Of a stretch of 54,341 nucleotides of DNA, positions 26,471 through 36,635 are shown one piece after another (within the stretch, counting starts at the first letter, position 1; each line of letters begins with the position of its first letter). The stretch comes from Thioploca sp. (lineage in GTDB: Bacteria; Pseudomonadota; Gammaproteobacteria; Beggiatoales; Beggiatoaceae). The stretch spans positions 1-54,341 of the forward strand of contig DAOUSL010000006.1 in the NCBI GenBank assembly GCA_030627235.1, written 5' to 3'. The position numbers and the translations under genes were made by a program. The notes beneath the pieces are model-generated. The model was not told where the DNA came from. It worked only from the letters and a program-made list of their open reading frames with translations, and searched no databases.

Positions 26471-26869
26471 ATGGCAGATTTATTTTCAGACGCTTGGATG
26501 AAAACATACATGGAAGAATGGAATAAAGAACCAGAACTTTCTGATGCACTTGCTAAAATTAACTTCAGTACTAATATTGGTTATGGAATTGTTGGTGATG
26601 ATAAACCAAGAGGAATTGCCGTTATAGAAAATGGTAAAATAACTTCAGCTGGTACATATAATGGAGAAGAATTAAATTGGGACTTACGTGCCAAAGAAGA
26701 CAGCTGGAATAAATGGCTTGAAAAAGGTTTAGGTATGGCTAGTTTAGGAGCTGCTTATGTAAGTGGTAAGTTAAAATTTAAGACTGGAGACTATACAGCT
26801 ATGATTAAAGACCCACGTATGGCAGGTCCATTTGTAAAAAGTTTTACAGTTATGGGACGGGTTGGTTAA
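26471..26869 (+). CDS. SCP2-like sterol-carrier fold protein
   Basis: A protein of 132 residues from the ATG at 26471. An in-frame extension 18 codons longer begins at 26417, but it has no family-like sequence and no ribosome-binding site. The start MADLFSDAWMKTYMEEWN and the fold pattern (strand IGYGIVG..., helix EDSWNKWLEKGLG, end YTAMIKDPRMAGPFVKSFTVMG) match the SCP2 family, which binds lipids or fatty acyl groups. No catalytic residue is expected. A hairpin at 26888 follows it closely, and it is probably monocistronic. Confidence 0.75.
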   Translation: MADLFSDAWMKTYMEEWNKEPELSDALAKINFSTNIGYGIVGDDKPRGIAVIENGKITSAGTYNGEELNWDLRAKEDSWNKWLEKGLGMASLGAAYVSGKLKFKTGDYTAMIKDPRMAGPFVKSFTVMGRVG

Positions 26870-26887
26870 TTAATTAAGTTCCTTTCT

Positions 26888-26941
26888 AAAGCACATCTCT
26901 ATTGTATTTCTAATAATAGAAATTTAAGAGATGTGTTTTAT
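26888..26941 (+). terminator. Hairpin terminator after the SCP2-like gene
   Basis: GCACATCTCT and AGAGATGTGT arms, with a second inner stem (ATTTCTA and TAGAAAT), are followed by TTTTA. The position 20 bases past the stop supports a rho-independent terminator. Confidence 0.6.
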
Positions 26942-26980
26942 GCGTTATAATTCTAAAAAATATTTAAATGTATAGATAAA

Positions 26981-28138
26981 ATGAATATGTTAAAACAAAC
27001 TATTAAGCTGTTAACAATTATGCTGTTATTTACTAATTATGCACAAGCAGCAGATGAATATACTTATGAAGTTCGCGTTTATGATCTTAGTCCACCAGTT
27101 ACTTTAAGCGGAACTGTAATACCAAAAAAAGAAGTTACTTTTTCCGCTCAGTTACCAGGTCGAGTGGTAAGATTAATTGGCGAAGAAGGTGATGAATTTA
27201 TTAAAGATACTATTTTATTAGAACTTGATAATAGAGAGTTATTAGCTAAACGACGTTCTGCAGTAGCCGAATGGAGAAATGCTGATTCAACATTACGCAA
27301 CGCAGGAATACAATATACTCGGCAATTACGATCTCCAGATTCTCCAGATGATGCTCCAGGTGGGATGGGATTACCACATTTATTAGATCAATTTTTAACT
27401 AAACCTATTAGTGATTTAATGGGACGTAGTGATCAAGGGTTAGATCGTCGGGCTCAATTACATACTTATGGAATGAGAATTGAACAAGCTCGTAATGCTT
27501 TATGGCAGGCTAATTCTCAGATTGAACAGATAGATTCTAAATTGCGTGATACTAAGAGTATAGCTCCATTTAATGGCGTAATTGTTAAAAAAATGGCAGA
27601 AGTTGGTGATACTGTAATGATGGGGCAAGCATTATTGCAATTTTCTGATACCGACCAATTACAGATTGAAGTTGATGTTCCAGCTCGTTTAGTTCGAGGT
27701 TTAAAAATTGGGAAACAAGTATCAGCTAAATTAGATGTTTTAGATAATAATATTATTGTATCAATAGCCAGAATTTTCCCTATTGCTGATAAACAAAGAC
27801 ATACCATAAAGGTTAAATTTGATATACCAGATGAAGCTAGAAATAAGTTTGGAGATTATATCGGTCCTGGTCAATATGCCCAAGTTGATGTACCTGATGT
27901 TCAAGCCGGTCAACAAAGTTTGTTATTAATTCCACAATCTGCTGTTATGAAACGTAATAGCTTACCAGGTGTTTGTGTATTACAAAATAATAAATCAGAA
28001 ATTCGTTTGATACGGATTGGTCAAAAAATTAACCCTACTCTCATACATGAGCTTGATCAAAATATTGGCGATTATACAACTGTTCTCAGTGGATTAGCTG
28101 AGGGTGATCAGGTTCTAATCAATTCCAAATGTAGATAG
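26981..28138 (+). CDS. RND efflux periplasmic adaptor (membrane-fusion) protein
   Basis: This 385-residue periplasmic adaptor has an export signal at 1-23 (QAA|DE). The lipoyl/barrel-sandwich half-motifs are GTVIPKKEVTFSAQLPGRVVRL and APFNGVIVKKMAEVGDTV, separated by a coiled-coil hairpin (about 85-175). Beta-barrel and membrane-proximal regions follow. It links the RND pump encoded 95 bases downstream to an outer-membrane channel. No TolC-family gene is here, so the channel must be encoded elsewhere. Confidence 0.9.
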   Translation: MNMLKQTIKLLTIMLLFTNYAQAADEYTYEVRVYDLSPPVTLSGTVIPKKEVTFSAQLPGRVVRLIGEEGDEFIKDTILLELDNRELLAKRRSAVAEWRNADSTLRNAGIQYTRQLRSPDSPDDAPGGMGLPHLLDQFLTKPISDLMGRSDQGLDRRAQLHTYGMRIEQARNALWQANSQIEQIDSKLRDTKSIAPFNGVIVKKMAEVGDTVMMGQALLQFSDTDQLQIEVDVPARLVRGLKIGKQVSAKLDVLDNNIIVSIARIFPIADKQRHTIKVKFDIPDEARNKFGDYIGPGQYAQVDVPDVQAGQQSLLLIPQSAVMKRNSLPGVCVLQNNKSEIRLIRIGQKINPTLIHELDQNIGDYTTVLSGLAEGDQVLINSKCR

Positions 28139-28233
28139 TATATAAAATTTCTTAATTACATGACTTAAATATTTGATATTTAATTAAGAATTACTATTAA
28201 ATCTATAAAACTTCTAACTTTAATTGTATCCGC

Positions 28234-31200
28234 ATGACAGACCAATATTCAGAGAATAATCCATTAGGAAATTCTCAACTAGATGATAAAAAACCAGATT
28301 TAGGTTTGGCCGGGAAAGTAGCGAAAGCATTTATCCATTCCCCACTATCACCCCTATTATTTTTTGCCATGTTATTCATGGGAATACTAGGGCTAATGTT
28401 AACTCCCCGTCAAGAAGATCCCCAAATTTCTGTACCAATGGTGGATATTTTTGTGCAGTATCCGGGAGCATCGGCTAAACAAGTTGTTAGTCTAGCTTTA
28501 GAGCCGTTAGAACGTATCATGACTGAAATACCGGATGTAGAACATGTTTATTCAGCAGCTGAACGTGGTCAAGGTATAGTAACCGTCCAATTTATAGTTG
28601 GAGAGGAATTAGAACATTCCATCTTCAAAATCCATGACAAAATCCAATCTAATTTAGAAAAGATTCCTCCAGGTGTGCTACCTCCATTAGTGAAACCAAA
28701 AGGTATTGATGATGTACCAGTAGTAGCTCTCACTTTATGGTCGGATAATTTGGATGATGGTGCTTTACGCATCTTATCATTGGAAGTAATGCAAAGCTTA
28801 AAAGGTATTCGAGATACTGGTCAAAGTTTTGTAGTAGGTGGACGTTCTGAGCAAGTGTTAATAGAAGTTAAACCGGAAAGATTATCTGGATTTGGAATTT
28901 CTATTGGTCAAATAGCTCAAACTATTCAAACTGCTAATAATGAAACCAAAGCCGGTAGTATTGAATCTGGCAATACTTATTTTACTGTTTATACTGGTAA
29001 ATTTTTAAGTAGTGCTGAAGAAGTTAAAAAATTAGTTGTCGGTACTTTCAAAGGCGCCCCAGTTTATGTACAAGATGTAGCTAATGTAATTCAAGGTCCA
29101 GAAATAGAACCATATCAAATGGTCAATTATTATTCTGGAGCTGCTTATGATCAGCATGACACCTTTTGGTTATCCCAAGAAAATTCTGTCGAAAATGTTA
29201 ATGGAGCTCCAGCTGTCACGATTGCTATTTCTAAAAAAATAGGTACAAATGGAGTAGCTGTTTCTAAAAATATCTTAGATCATGTTGATACTCTTAGAAA
29301 TAATAAAGTAATTCCAGATAATGTTAATGTAGAAGTTACCCGTAATTATGGACAAACTGCTAATGATAAAGTTAATAGCTTAATTAAAAAGTTATTTATT
29401 GCTACTGGTGCTGTAACTATTTTAGTATTATTCTTTCTAGGTTGGCGACCGTCTCTAGTAGTAACCATAGTAATTCCAGTAGTCATTTTAATCACAGTAT
29501 TTGCTGCTTGGGTGACTGGATATACTATTGATAGAGTTAGTTTATTTGCGTTAATTTTTTCTATAGGAATTTTAGTTGATGATGCAATTGTAGTGATAGA
29601 GAATATCTATCGGCGTTGGCTACTGAATGGTGATACGGACACGGATACGGCAGTAGATGCAGTGCGAGAGGTAGGGAATCCAACCATATTAGCAACATTT
29701 ACAGTAGTAGCAGCTTTGATGCCGATGGGATTTGTGTCTGGAATGATGGGCCCTTATATGGGACCAATTCCAGCCTTAGGCTCAATTGCTATGATATTTT
29801 CTTTGTTTGCTGCTTTTGCCTTCACGCCTTGGTTAGCAATGCGATTTAAACCATCGATGGAAGCATTAGAAAATCAAGAAATTAAGGAATTAAAATCCAA
29901 TGAAAGATGGGAAAGTATTTTTCGGGCGATATTACCTCCACTTATTAATAATCGTTTTCTGGGTTTAGGATTTTTAGTTGGGCTTATATTTGCATTTTTT
30001 GCTGCTTGTTCAATGTTTTATTATAATGCTGTTGAAGTTAAAATGTTACCTTTGGATAAGAAACCAGAATTTAATGTGTTTATTAATATGCCAGAAGGAA
30101 CTGCTTTACCAGTGACAGCTAATTTAACTCGGCAAATGATAGAAAAATTGCGAAATGTGGAAGATTTTCCAGAAGTGATTGCCTTACAATCTTATATTGG
30201 AACTTCACAACCATTTGATTTTAATGGCATGGTACGACATTACTATTTACGAGATAAACCTTGGCAGGCTGATATTCATGTACAGTTAGAAAAGAAAAGT
30301 TGTGGCATGGCTTTTTGGAAAAGTGAAACCAGAGCTTGTTATGATAACCCTCCACGATCCAGTCATGATATAGCTATTGCTGCTAGAAAGTCTCTGCAAA
30401 GTTTAATTAAGGAAGCTAATAGCCCAGTCAAGATTGCAGTGGTTGAAATGCCGCCAGGCCCACCAGTATTACGATCCATTGTAGCTGAAGTATATGGTCA
30501 GGATGAAAAAGTTCGACGAGAAGTGGCTGAAAAAATAACTGAAGCATTTGAAAAAGCTGATATTTTAGATGATGTTGATAATTATATGTCTGAATCTCAT
30601 AATATCTGGCGATTTGAAGTCGATGCAGAAAAAGCAGTTCGACGTGGAATTTCAGTAGATACTATTAATCGTAATTTGACTATGGCATTAGGTGGCTTTA
30701 AGTTAGGAGATATTAAACGTGGCAACATGTTAGAACCTACTTATATCATAATTCAAGTTCCACTAACCGAACGTTCCCAATTAAGTCGCTTATATGATTT
30801 ACCAATTCCAACTAAAACTGGAGGCATAATTCCATTGGCAGAGTTGGGTAGTTTTGTTGAAGCAAAACAAGACCCGATTTACTATAAAAAAGATTTACGC
30901 CCAGTTGAATATGTAGTGGGAGACCCGATTGGGATTTTTGATGAAGAAAGTGGTGAATATAAGTTAAGTTCAACAATTTACGGTATGTTAGAAATTGAAG
31001 GACTACTGCAAGATTATGTAACTCCTGATGGAGTAAACTTAGTCGATACTGGCTGTACAGATTTATGGTTAATCTCTTTTTGTGACCGATATTTAGGGCC
31101 ACCTAAGACATTAGGCCAATCTGGATTTGAATGGACCGGAGAATGGACAGTAACCTACGAAACCTTCCGTGATATGGGAATGGCATTTGCGGTAGCTATG

Positions 31201-32208
31201 ATATTAATTTATATCTTAGTGGTATGGTTGTTTGGTAATTTTATCGTGCCAGCTATTATTATGGCTCCAATTCCATTGACCTTATTAGGAATTATTCCAG
31301 GTCATTGGTTACTTGGGGCAGAGTTTACTGCTACTTCGATGATTGGTTGGATCGCATTGGCTGGTATCATAGTGCGTAACTCAATTTTATTAGTTGATTT
31401 TGCCATTATCCAAGTTGAGATGGGAATTCCATTGCAGGAAGCGGTTATTTTATCTTGTAAAACTCGTACTCGACCAATTGTTATTACTGCTTTTGCATTA
31501 GTAGCCGGGGCTGGAGTTATAATTACTGACCCTATTTTCCAAGGTATGGCTATTTCATTACTATTTGGAGTTTTAATCTCAACCGTATTGACGTTAATAG
31601 TGATTCCATTAGGTTGTATTAGCGTTGGTGTTGAATCTTTATGTAGCTCTGGTGGTTATACTTATACCGAAAATACGGAAGAACCTGAACCAGCATTTCC
31701 ACCTATGCCATTATGGATGCGGATTTATTCTACTGGTATTGGTTTTGTATTTAGTATTATAGGTTTAGTACAAAAAGTGATTGGTGCGGTACAGATGGTA
31801 TTTTACCTGATTAGAGCTGTATTTATAATTGCTTTCAGTATGATTGGAGGTTTATTTAGGAAAGTTGTACCTGAGCCTCCACCTAAAAAACCAGTTACGC
31901 CTCCGAAAGAGATTACTCCTAAGCAAACTAATGTGGAGGAGGATACTGTTTCTGTAAAGTCAGTTTCTAAACCAACTACAGCTGATTTGATTACTACTCC
32001 AAGAGTAGTTCAACCAACTGTTAAGGAAGAGTCGGTTGCAGAGAAACAGATTGAGCCTAAAATTGTAACTAAGGAAGTTGAGAAACCAAGTGAATCAACT
32101 CCTGATGTTAAACCAGTTACTTCCAGAAGTTCAAGAAGAGCTACAACTTCTCGACAAGGCATTCAACTTAAGTCTGATTTGGTTGGACATTATGAAAAGC
32201 CTAAGTAA
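28234..32208 (+). CDS. RND-family inner-membrane efflux pump with long C-terminal extension
   Basis: This 1324-residue pump is of the AcrB/HAE1 or MmpL-like RND group. The first transmembrane helix is at about 35-60, followed by periplasmic porter domains. The TM4 proton-relay motif GILVDDAIVVIENIYRR near 450 keeps both aspartates, and a second TM block begins around 975. Typical pumps have about 1040 residues. Part of the excess is a 190-residue tail (about 1135-1324) with two further hydrophobic segments and a Pro/Lys/Val-rich, probably cytoplasmic end. The adaptor gene lies upstream. Substrate unknown. Confidence 0.88.
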   Translation: MTDQYSENNPLGNSQLDDKKPDLGLAGKVAKAFIHSPLSPLLFFAMLFMGILGLMLTPRQEDPQISVPMVDIFVQYPGASAKQVVSLALEPLERIMTEIPDVEHVYSAAERGQGIVTVQFIVGEELEHSIFKIHDKIQSNLEKIPPGVLPPLVKPKGIDDVPVVALTLWSDNLDDGALRILSLEVMQSLKGIRDTGQSFVVGGRSEQVLIEVKPERLSGFGISIGQIAQTIQTANNETKAGSIESGNTYFTVYTGKFLSSAEEVKKLVVGTFKGAPVYVQDVANVIQGPEIEPYQMVNYYSGAAYDQHDTFWLSQENSVENVNGAPAVTIAISKKIGTNGVAVSKNILDHVDTLRNNKVIPDNVNVEVTRNYGQTANDKVNSLIKKLFIATGAVTILVLFFLGWRPSLVVTIVIPVVILITVFAAWVTGYTIDRVSLFALIFSIGILVDDAIVVIENIYRRWLLNGDTDTDTAVDAVREVGNPTILATFTVVAALMPMGFVSGMMGPYMGPIPALGSIAMIFSLFAAFAFTPWLAMRFKPSMEALENQEIKELKSNERWESIFRAILPPLINNRFLGLGFLVGLIFAFFAACSMFYYNAVEVKMLPLDKKPEFNVFINMPEGTALPVTANLTRQMIEKLRNVEDFPEVIALQSYIGTSQPFDFNGMVRHYYLRDKPWQADIHVQLEKKSCGMAFWKSETRACYDNPPRSSHDIAIAARKSLQSLIKEANSPVKIAVVEMPPGPPVLRSIVAEVYGQDEKVRREVAEKITEAFEKADILDDVDNYMSESHNIWRFEVDAEKAVRRGISVDTINRNLTMALGGFKLGDIKRGNMLEPTYIIIQVPLTERSQLSRLYDLPIPTKTGGIIPLAELGSFVEAKQDPIYYKKDLRPVEYVVGDPIGIFDEESGEYKLSSTIYGMLEIEGLLQDYVTPDGVNLVDTGCTDLWLISFCDRYLGPPKTLGQSGFEWTGEWTVTYETFRDMGMAFAVAMILIYILVVWLFGNFIVPAIIMAPIPLTLLGIIPGHWLLGAEFTATSMIGWIALAGIIVRNSILLVDFAIIQVEMGIPLQEAVILSCKTRTRPIVITAFALVAGAGVIITDPIFQGMAISLLFGVLISTVLTLIVIPLGCISVGVESLCSSGGYTYTENTEEPEPAFPPMPLWMRIYSTGIGFVFSIIGLVQKVIGAVQMVFYLIRAVFIIAFSMIGGLFRKVVPEPPPKKPVTPPKEITPKQTNVEEDTVSVKSVSKPTTADLITTPRVVQPTVKEESVAEKQIEPKIVTKEVEKPSESTPDVKPVTSRSSRRATTSRQGIQLKSDLVGHYEKPK

Positions 32209-32234
32209 ATTATAGGTAGAAAATTATCCCTACA

Positions 32235-32346
32235 ACAATACCTTCGCCAAAGTCAAAATGTTTCGGGAATGAGGTACGATTTCCCGAAATCCTGATATTG
32301 CTTAGGTTTCGGGAAATACGCTATGCTCCATTGGCGAAGGTATTGT
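32235..32346. repeat. Long inverted repeat between convergent genes
   Basis: The outer arms ACAATACCTTCGCCA (32235-32249) and TGGCGAAGGTATTGT (32332-32346) are perfect, and inner parts contain TTTCGGGAA and TTCCCGAAA. A truncated relative lies at 47388-47444. It separates the RND pump and the kinase gene and could form a bidirectional terminator structure. Confidence 0.65.
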
Positions 32347-32433
32347 ACAATATACGAAATTTGTGGGGATAATTTTTTTGATTATAGCACTAAAAATAAT
32401 TAATCAAGATATTTTGAATTTAATTAAAAATTG

Positions 32434-32976
32434 CTATACAGTTATATCCACTCGTTCTTGTAAATCAACAATATTCCGCTGGATTATAGTAACTGGACAT
32501 TGCAAACGTTCATCATTACATAAACCTTGGATAATAATATTCAAATGTTCCATATAAGCTTTATTTAAAGCCGCTTTACCAGCTTCATAAACTAATGGAA
32601 TAGCTGGTTGTACAACAACAAGTTTAGAAAATATTTGATTAGTTACTATAAAACATTCAGTTAAATATGTTTCTAATTCTACAAAATCAACCTCAGTAGC
32701 ACCTTGAATATCAGCCAAAGTATAAGCCATAAAATCTATAGGAGTTCGATCAGTGATAAAATCATCAGCCTGCCAAACTTTTACTGTAGCTTGAATAATG
32801 AGTTTTTGGATATTTAATCTGGTAGGAAAATCTAAAGGTTGGGAAGGGTGTAAACCTTGTTTAGTGAATATCGCACTAGTATCAGTTTTAATGAAATCTA
32901 TTCCAATCTGGTTGGAAATAGCTTGAGCTAAGGTAGTTTTACCAGTTCGATGACTACCACAAATTCCTAGTCTCAT
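32434..32976 (-). CDS. AAA_28-type P-loop kinase-like protein
   Basis: A 180-residue protein with the ATG at 32976. Its Walker A is GSHRTGKTT at about residues 6-14, and an RTPIDFMAY segment follows, as in NadR/AAA_28 nucleotide kinases. The chosen start overlaps the mltG stop (TAATG), so the genes are translationally coupled; a start 18 bases earlier is also possible. In most bacteria mltG is followed by tmk (thymidylate kinase), but this protein lacks Tmk sequence motifs. The substrate is uncertain. Confidence 0.7.
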   Translation of the reverse strand: MRLGICGSHRTGKTTLAQAISNQIGIDFIKTDTSAIFTKQGLHPSQPLDFPTRLNIQKLIIQATVKVWQADDFITDRTPIDFMAYTLADIQGATEVDFVELETYLTECFIVTNQIFSKLVVVQPAIPLVYEAGKAALNKAYMEHLNIIIQGLCNDERLQCPVTIIQRNIVDLQERVDITV

Positions 32977-34037
32977 TAGGAACAAGCAAAACAACTTGGA
33001 TATTTCCTACAACGACTTTTATAACGACGGATATTTTTATTTTTTATTTGATATTCTATAACCGCACATTCATGTTCTTTAAGAGTAACCGAAAAATAAT
33101 GTTTGCCACCACCTTTCGCCACAAAATATAATGTTTCTCCACCAGTTGGATTGATACTAGCTTCTAATGCGGCTCGGCCTGGCAGAGCAATTGGAGTAGG
33201 AGGAAGACCTTTATATTTATAAGTATTATATGGATTCTTCACTTTTAAATCTTTTCTACGTAAATTACCATCAAAATTTTCCCCTAAAGCATAAATTACA
33301 GTTGGATCAGTCTGTAATAACATTTTTTCTTTTAACCTTCTAATAAATACCCCAGCAATTAAAGGCCGTTCTTCAGCTGCTGCGGTTTCTTTTTCAACGA
33401 TAGATGCTAAAATTAATACTTCATCTGGAGTTTTTAATATAAAATCTTCTTTACGTTTTTCCCATACTTCTGCTAGTACTTTTTCCATCATTTTATAAGA
33501 AAGTTTTAATATTGTTACGTCAGAAGTATTAGTTGCAAAATGATAAGTATCAGGATAAAAACGGCCTTCTGGATGTACATCTGGATGACCTATTGTAGCC
33601 ATTATAGTCTTATTATCTGTAGTTTCTAATGTTTGCACGATTTCTGGATGACCACGTATAGCAACCATCATTTGTTTAAAATTCCAACCCTCTGGAATCA
33701 TTAATTTATGGCTGATAATTTTACCAGAAATCATAATTTCTAACATTTGTTGCGGAGTTGTGCCAACTGGTATTAAATACTCGCCTGCTTTAATCAAATG
33801 AGCTCTTTTTTGAAATCTAGCCAATGATATCCAAACTAAAGCAGTAGGGTAATTCATTAATTCCCGATCCATTAACTCAATGGTTATTTTGCGTAAATTT
33901 GTGTTTGGCTTAACTACATAACGTAAATCTTCAAACATAGGCAGAGGTTTAGTAAGATGATTTTTATAAACCCAATAACTAGAACCACCTATAGTAGTTA
34001 TTATTAATAAAATAAGGAGAAATAAGGTTCTTAACAT
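32976..34037 (-). CDS. mltG: Endolytic murein transglycosylase MltG
   Basis: This 353-residue inner-membrane enzyme cleaves nascent glycan strands in the periplasm. A single N-terminal membrane anchor (about 5-25) precedes the YceG domain. Visible signatures are IPEGWNF, LILASIVEKETA with the catalytic Glu, LLQTDPTVIYALG and YNTYKYKGLPPTPI. The order fabF-mltG is conserved in gammaproteobacteria, but here there is a 234-base gap with a palindrome and a terminator in between. The last residues, with CRKYPSCFACS, are a Cys-containing tail not usual for the family. Confidence 0.92.
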   Translation of the reverse strand: MLRTLFLLILLIITTIGGSSYWVYKNHLTKPLPMFEDLRYVVKPNTNLRKITIELMDRELMNYPTALVWISLARFQKRAHLIKAGEYLIPVGTTPQQMLEIMISGKIISHKLMIPEGWNFKQMMVAIRGHPEIVQTLETTDNKTIMATIGHPDVHPEGRFYPDTYHFATNTSDVTILKLSYKMMEKVLAEVWEKRKEDFILKTPDEVLILASIVEKETAAAEERPLIAGVFIRRLKEKMLLQTDPTVIYALGENFDGNLRRKDLKVKNPYNTYKYKGLPPTPIALPGRAALEASINPTGGETLYFVAKGGGKHYFSVTLKEHECAVIEYQIKNKNIRRYKSRCRKYPSCFACS

Positions 34038-34078
34038 TGTTAATTTTATGTTAAATTAAGGTTATATTCTTAACTGAA

Positions 34079-34164
34079 GTTCCACCAATGGCTATTAATA
34101 TAAATTACATATCCAATCCCTAAAGAGAGTTAAATATCAATGGCCATTAATTAAATTGGTGGAA
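34079..34164. repeat. Palindromic repeat in the mltG-fabF gap
   Basis: TTCCACCAATGGCTATTAAT and the matching arm ending in ATTGGTGGAA form an imperfect palindrome of about 86 bases. Relatives with a shared CCACC...GGCTATT wording lie at 51895-51960 and 53493-53600. Confidence 0.6.
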
Positions 34165-34224
34165 TATAATTAATAGTATATGCTAGGATGCAATCTACTA
34201 AAAGGAATTACTTCAATTAATCTT

Positions 34225-34249
34225 AAAAAATTGGATTATATTAATCCAA
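34225..34249 (-). terminator. Rho-independent terminator of fabF
   Basis: On the minus strand an 8-bp stem TTGGATTA/TAATCCAA with a 3-base loop is followed by TTTTTT, 23 bases past the fabF stop. It separates fabF from mltG transcription. Confidence 0.75.
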
Positions 34250-34271
34250 CCATGAAAAGAAAACATTCAAA

Positions 34272-35516
34272 TCATTGAAAACGTTTAAATACTAATGTTC
34301 CATTAGTTCCACCAAAACCAAACGAATTAGACATTGCTACATCAATTTTCATTTCTTTAGCTTGATTAGCAGCATAATCTAAACCTGCACATTCTGGATC
34401 AAGGTTAAAGATATTAATAGTTGGTGGTGCAACTTGGTCTCGAATACTCAGCACAGCAAAAACCGCTTCTAAACCACCAGCAGCTCCCAATAAATGTCCA
34501 GTCATAGATTTGGTTGAACTAACTACCAAATTTTTTGCATGATCAGTAAAGGCTTTTTTAACCGCCAAAGTTTCTGCTTTATCACCAGCTTGTGTGGAAG
34601 TTCCATGAGCATTGATATAATTGACTTGTTCTGGATTTATTTGAGCATTTTTTATAGCATTTAACATACAACGACATGCTCCTTCTCCATCTTTAGATGG
34701 TAAAGTCATATGATAAGCATCACTACTCATACCAGAGCCAATTAATTCAACGTAAATATTAGCTCCTCGTTGTTTAGCAGTTTCATATTCTTCTAGAACT
34801 AATACACCAGCACCATCACCAAGCACAAAACCATTTCGTTCTTTATCCCAAGGTCTACTAGCTAATCCAGGAAAATCATTGCGGGTAGATAAGGCACGAG
34901 CAGCAGAAAAACCACCTAATCCCATTGGGCTACTTGCCATTTCAGCCCCACCAGCAATCATAACATCTGCATCACCATATTCAATCAAACGAGCCGCATT
35001 ACCAATACTGTGAGTTCCAGTAGAACAAGCTGTGGTAATCGCATAGTTTGGCCCTTTGATACCACATTTAACTGATAAGTTACCAGCTATCATGTTGATA
35101 ATATTACCTGGTACAAAAAATGGTGAAATTTTCCTTGGCCCACCATTTAAATAAGCTGAATGACCTTTTTCAATTCCAGGTAATCCACCGATACCAGAAC
35201 CTATAGATATTCCTATTCGTTCGGCATTAGCTTCAGTTATTTCTAGCCCAGCATCTTCAATGGCTTCAATTCCAGCAGCTATGCCATAATGAATAAAAGG
35301 ATCCATTTTTCTAGCTTCTTTTGCCGACAAATATTTACTAACATCAAAACCTTTAACTTGTCCAGCAATTTTACTTGCAAAATTAGAAGCATCGAATCCG
35401 GTAACAGTTGCAATCCCAGTTTTACCAGCTAATACAGTTTCCCAACTAGTCTGAGCAGTTAAACCAACTGGTGAGATAGCAGCAACTCCAGTAACAACAA
35501 CACGTCTTTTAGTCAC
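34272..35516 (-). CDS. fabF: 3-oxoacyl-ACP synthase II
   Basis: This 414-residue condensing enzyme extends acyl-ACP with malonyl-ACP in fatty acid synthesis. The thiolase-fold active site [13 protein letters not shown] carries the catalytic Cys, [12 protein letters not shown] carries the first His, and [12 protein letters not shown] the second. The start [10 protein letters not shown] is standard. acpP lies 54 bases upstream with a terminator-like hairpin between, suggesting separate control of expression levels. Confidence 0.97.
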   Translation of the reverse strand: MTKRRVVVTGVAAISPVGLTAQTSWETVLAGKTGIATVTGFDASNFASKIAGQVKGFDVSKYLSAKEARKMDPFIHYGIAAGIEAIEDAGLEITEANAERIGISIGSGIGGLPGIEKGHSAYLNGGPRKISPFFVPGNIINMIAGNLSVKCGIKGPNYAITTACSTGTHSIGNAARLIEYGDADVMIAGGAEMASSPMGLGGFSAARALSTRNDFPGLASRPWDKERNGFVLGDGAGVLVLEEYETAKQRGANIYVELIGSGMSSDAYHMTLPSKDGEGACRCMLNAIKNAQINPEQVNYINAHGTSTQAGDKAETLAVKKAFTDHAKNLVVSSTKSMTGHLLGAAGGLEAVFAVLSIRDQVAPPTINIFNLDPECAGLDYAANQAKEMKIDVAMSNSFGFGGTNGTLVFKRFQ

Positions 35517-35536
35517 AAATTATTTTCCAAATAAAA

Positions 35537-35561
35537 AGGCCACGATAATGCAATATGGCCT
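35537..35561 (-). terminator. Terminator or attenuator between acpP and fabF
   Basis: On the minus strand AGGCCA and TGGCCT pair across a 13-base loop and run straight into TTTTTAT. It lies between the acpP stop and the fabF start, so partial termination could give excess acpP transcript. Confidence 0.6.
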
Positions 35562-35570
35562 AAAACAAAA

Positions 35571-35810
35571 TTATTCTGCGCTATTTTTATTTATGTAATC
35601 AATTGCCTGTTGAACCGTCTGAATTTTTTCAGCTTCTTCATCAGGAATTTCACATTCAAATTCTTCTTCAAGTGCCATTACCAATTCTACTGTATCAAGG
35701 GAATCGGCACCTAAATCATCAACAAAAGAAGAATCAAGATTTACTTCTTCGTCTTTGACAGATAATTGCTCAACTACAATTTTCTTGACACGTTCTTCAA
35801 TGGTACTCAT
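35571..35810 (-). CDS. acpP: Acyl carrier protein
   Basis: This 79-residue acidic carrier has the phosphopantetheine attachment site [18 protein letters not shown], with the modified Ser near residue 37. The RBS AAAGAGG is well placed. Acp followed by fabF is the standard gammaproteobacterial order. The 825 bases upstream (35811-36635) hold no intact gene, only the palindrome at 36198 and a decayed coding fragment from 36383. Confidence 0.97.
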   Translation of the reverse strand: MSTIEERVKKIVVEQLSVKDEEVNLDSSFVDDLGADSLDTVELVMALEEEFECEIPDEEAEKIQTVQQAIDYINKNSAE

Positions 35811-36197
35811 TATTTGCCTCTTTAAAAATAATTGTCAGTAAATTAGTTTAATTGTTTTTACATAAGTTGATTAATACTGGAGTTTTCCAAAATTAATTAA
35901 CTTGTACAAAATAGAATTTTAACAGATTTGCTAAATTATGCAATTATATCATACAAACAAGTTGAACGTTATCAGAAATGAATAGTTTTAAAAAAATTAA
36001 TATTAATTATGCTATTAATGTGACAATAATGGTGTGCAACATGTTTTATCATTGCCCACAACTGGTGGAAATATTTTTGCTGGTGGGCTAAATTAGTTTG
36101 ACTATCAAAATTATTAATGATCCTAATTTAGATTATTTGATCAATTAAACTTATTGTAATATTGAGTTGAATTATATTTTAATCGATCAAAATCTTT

Positions 36198-36230
36198 AGA
36201 CCTGCCAGGTTTTCAAAACCTGGCAGGTCT
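36198..36230. repeat. Perfect 33-base palindrome
   Basis: Two 16-bp arms beginning AGACCTGCCAGG flank a single central base, with no mismatch. On the plus strand a T-rich run (TTTTCTTTT) follows, so it would work as a terminator hairpin. It is also typical of a mobile palindromic element. Confidence 0.7.
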
Positions 36231-36382
36231 TTTCTTTTCGGCAATTTAACATCCTTGTCTGAATCAGAATTTACAGAATTAGAGAGTTAACAGAATAACT
36301 GCATTAGGTCTTATAGTTTTTAATCCTATTTGCATCTCCAAAAATATATCTGTTACAATCCACATTTTAACGGATAATTCCT

Positions 36383-36635
36383 ATGCAAGAATTACAAGCT
36401 GTACACTATAGGGGAAGTTGAATTAATCCCCGGAATAAAATGTGATGGATATGTACTGTCTGATGGCACTGCCTGTCTAAGTGAACGTGGAACTGCCGAC
36501 CTTTTGGGAATGAACCAAATGGCATTAAATCGCATGAAGACTGCTTTAGTACAAGTGGTCGCAAAAAATAGTCCTTAATAAGGGCAGAAAACTTAATTTC
36601 ATATTGGAAAAAAATGTTCTGTCTTAGTTTGCACC
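36383..36635 (+). pseudogene. Frameshifted 5' part of a DNA-binding-like gene
   Basis: An ATG at 36383 opens 12 codons and hits TGA. A different frame from about 36413 then gives EVELIPGIKCDGYVLSDGT followed by CLSERGTADLLGM, stopping at a TAA near 36578. A third frame from about 36596 (HIGKKCSVLVCTL) joins the reading frame that becomes open at 36636. These pieces look like one P63C/antirepressor-like protein broken by frameshifts and an internal deletion. Codon choice (GCC, CTC, CCC) is unlike the neighbours. Confidence 0.55.
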
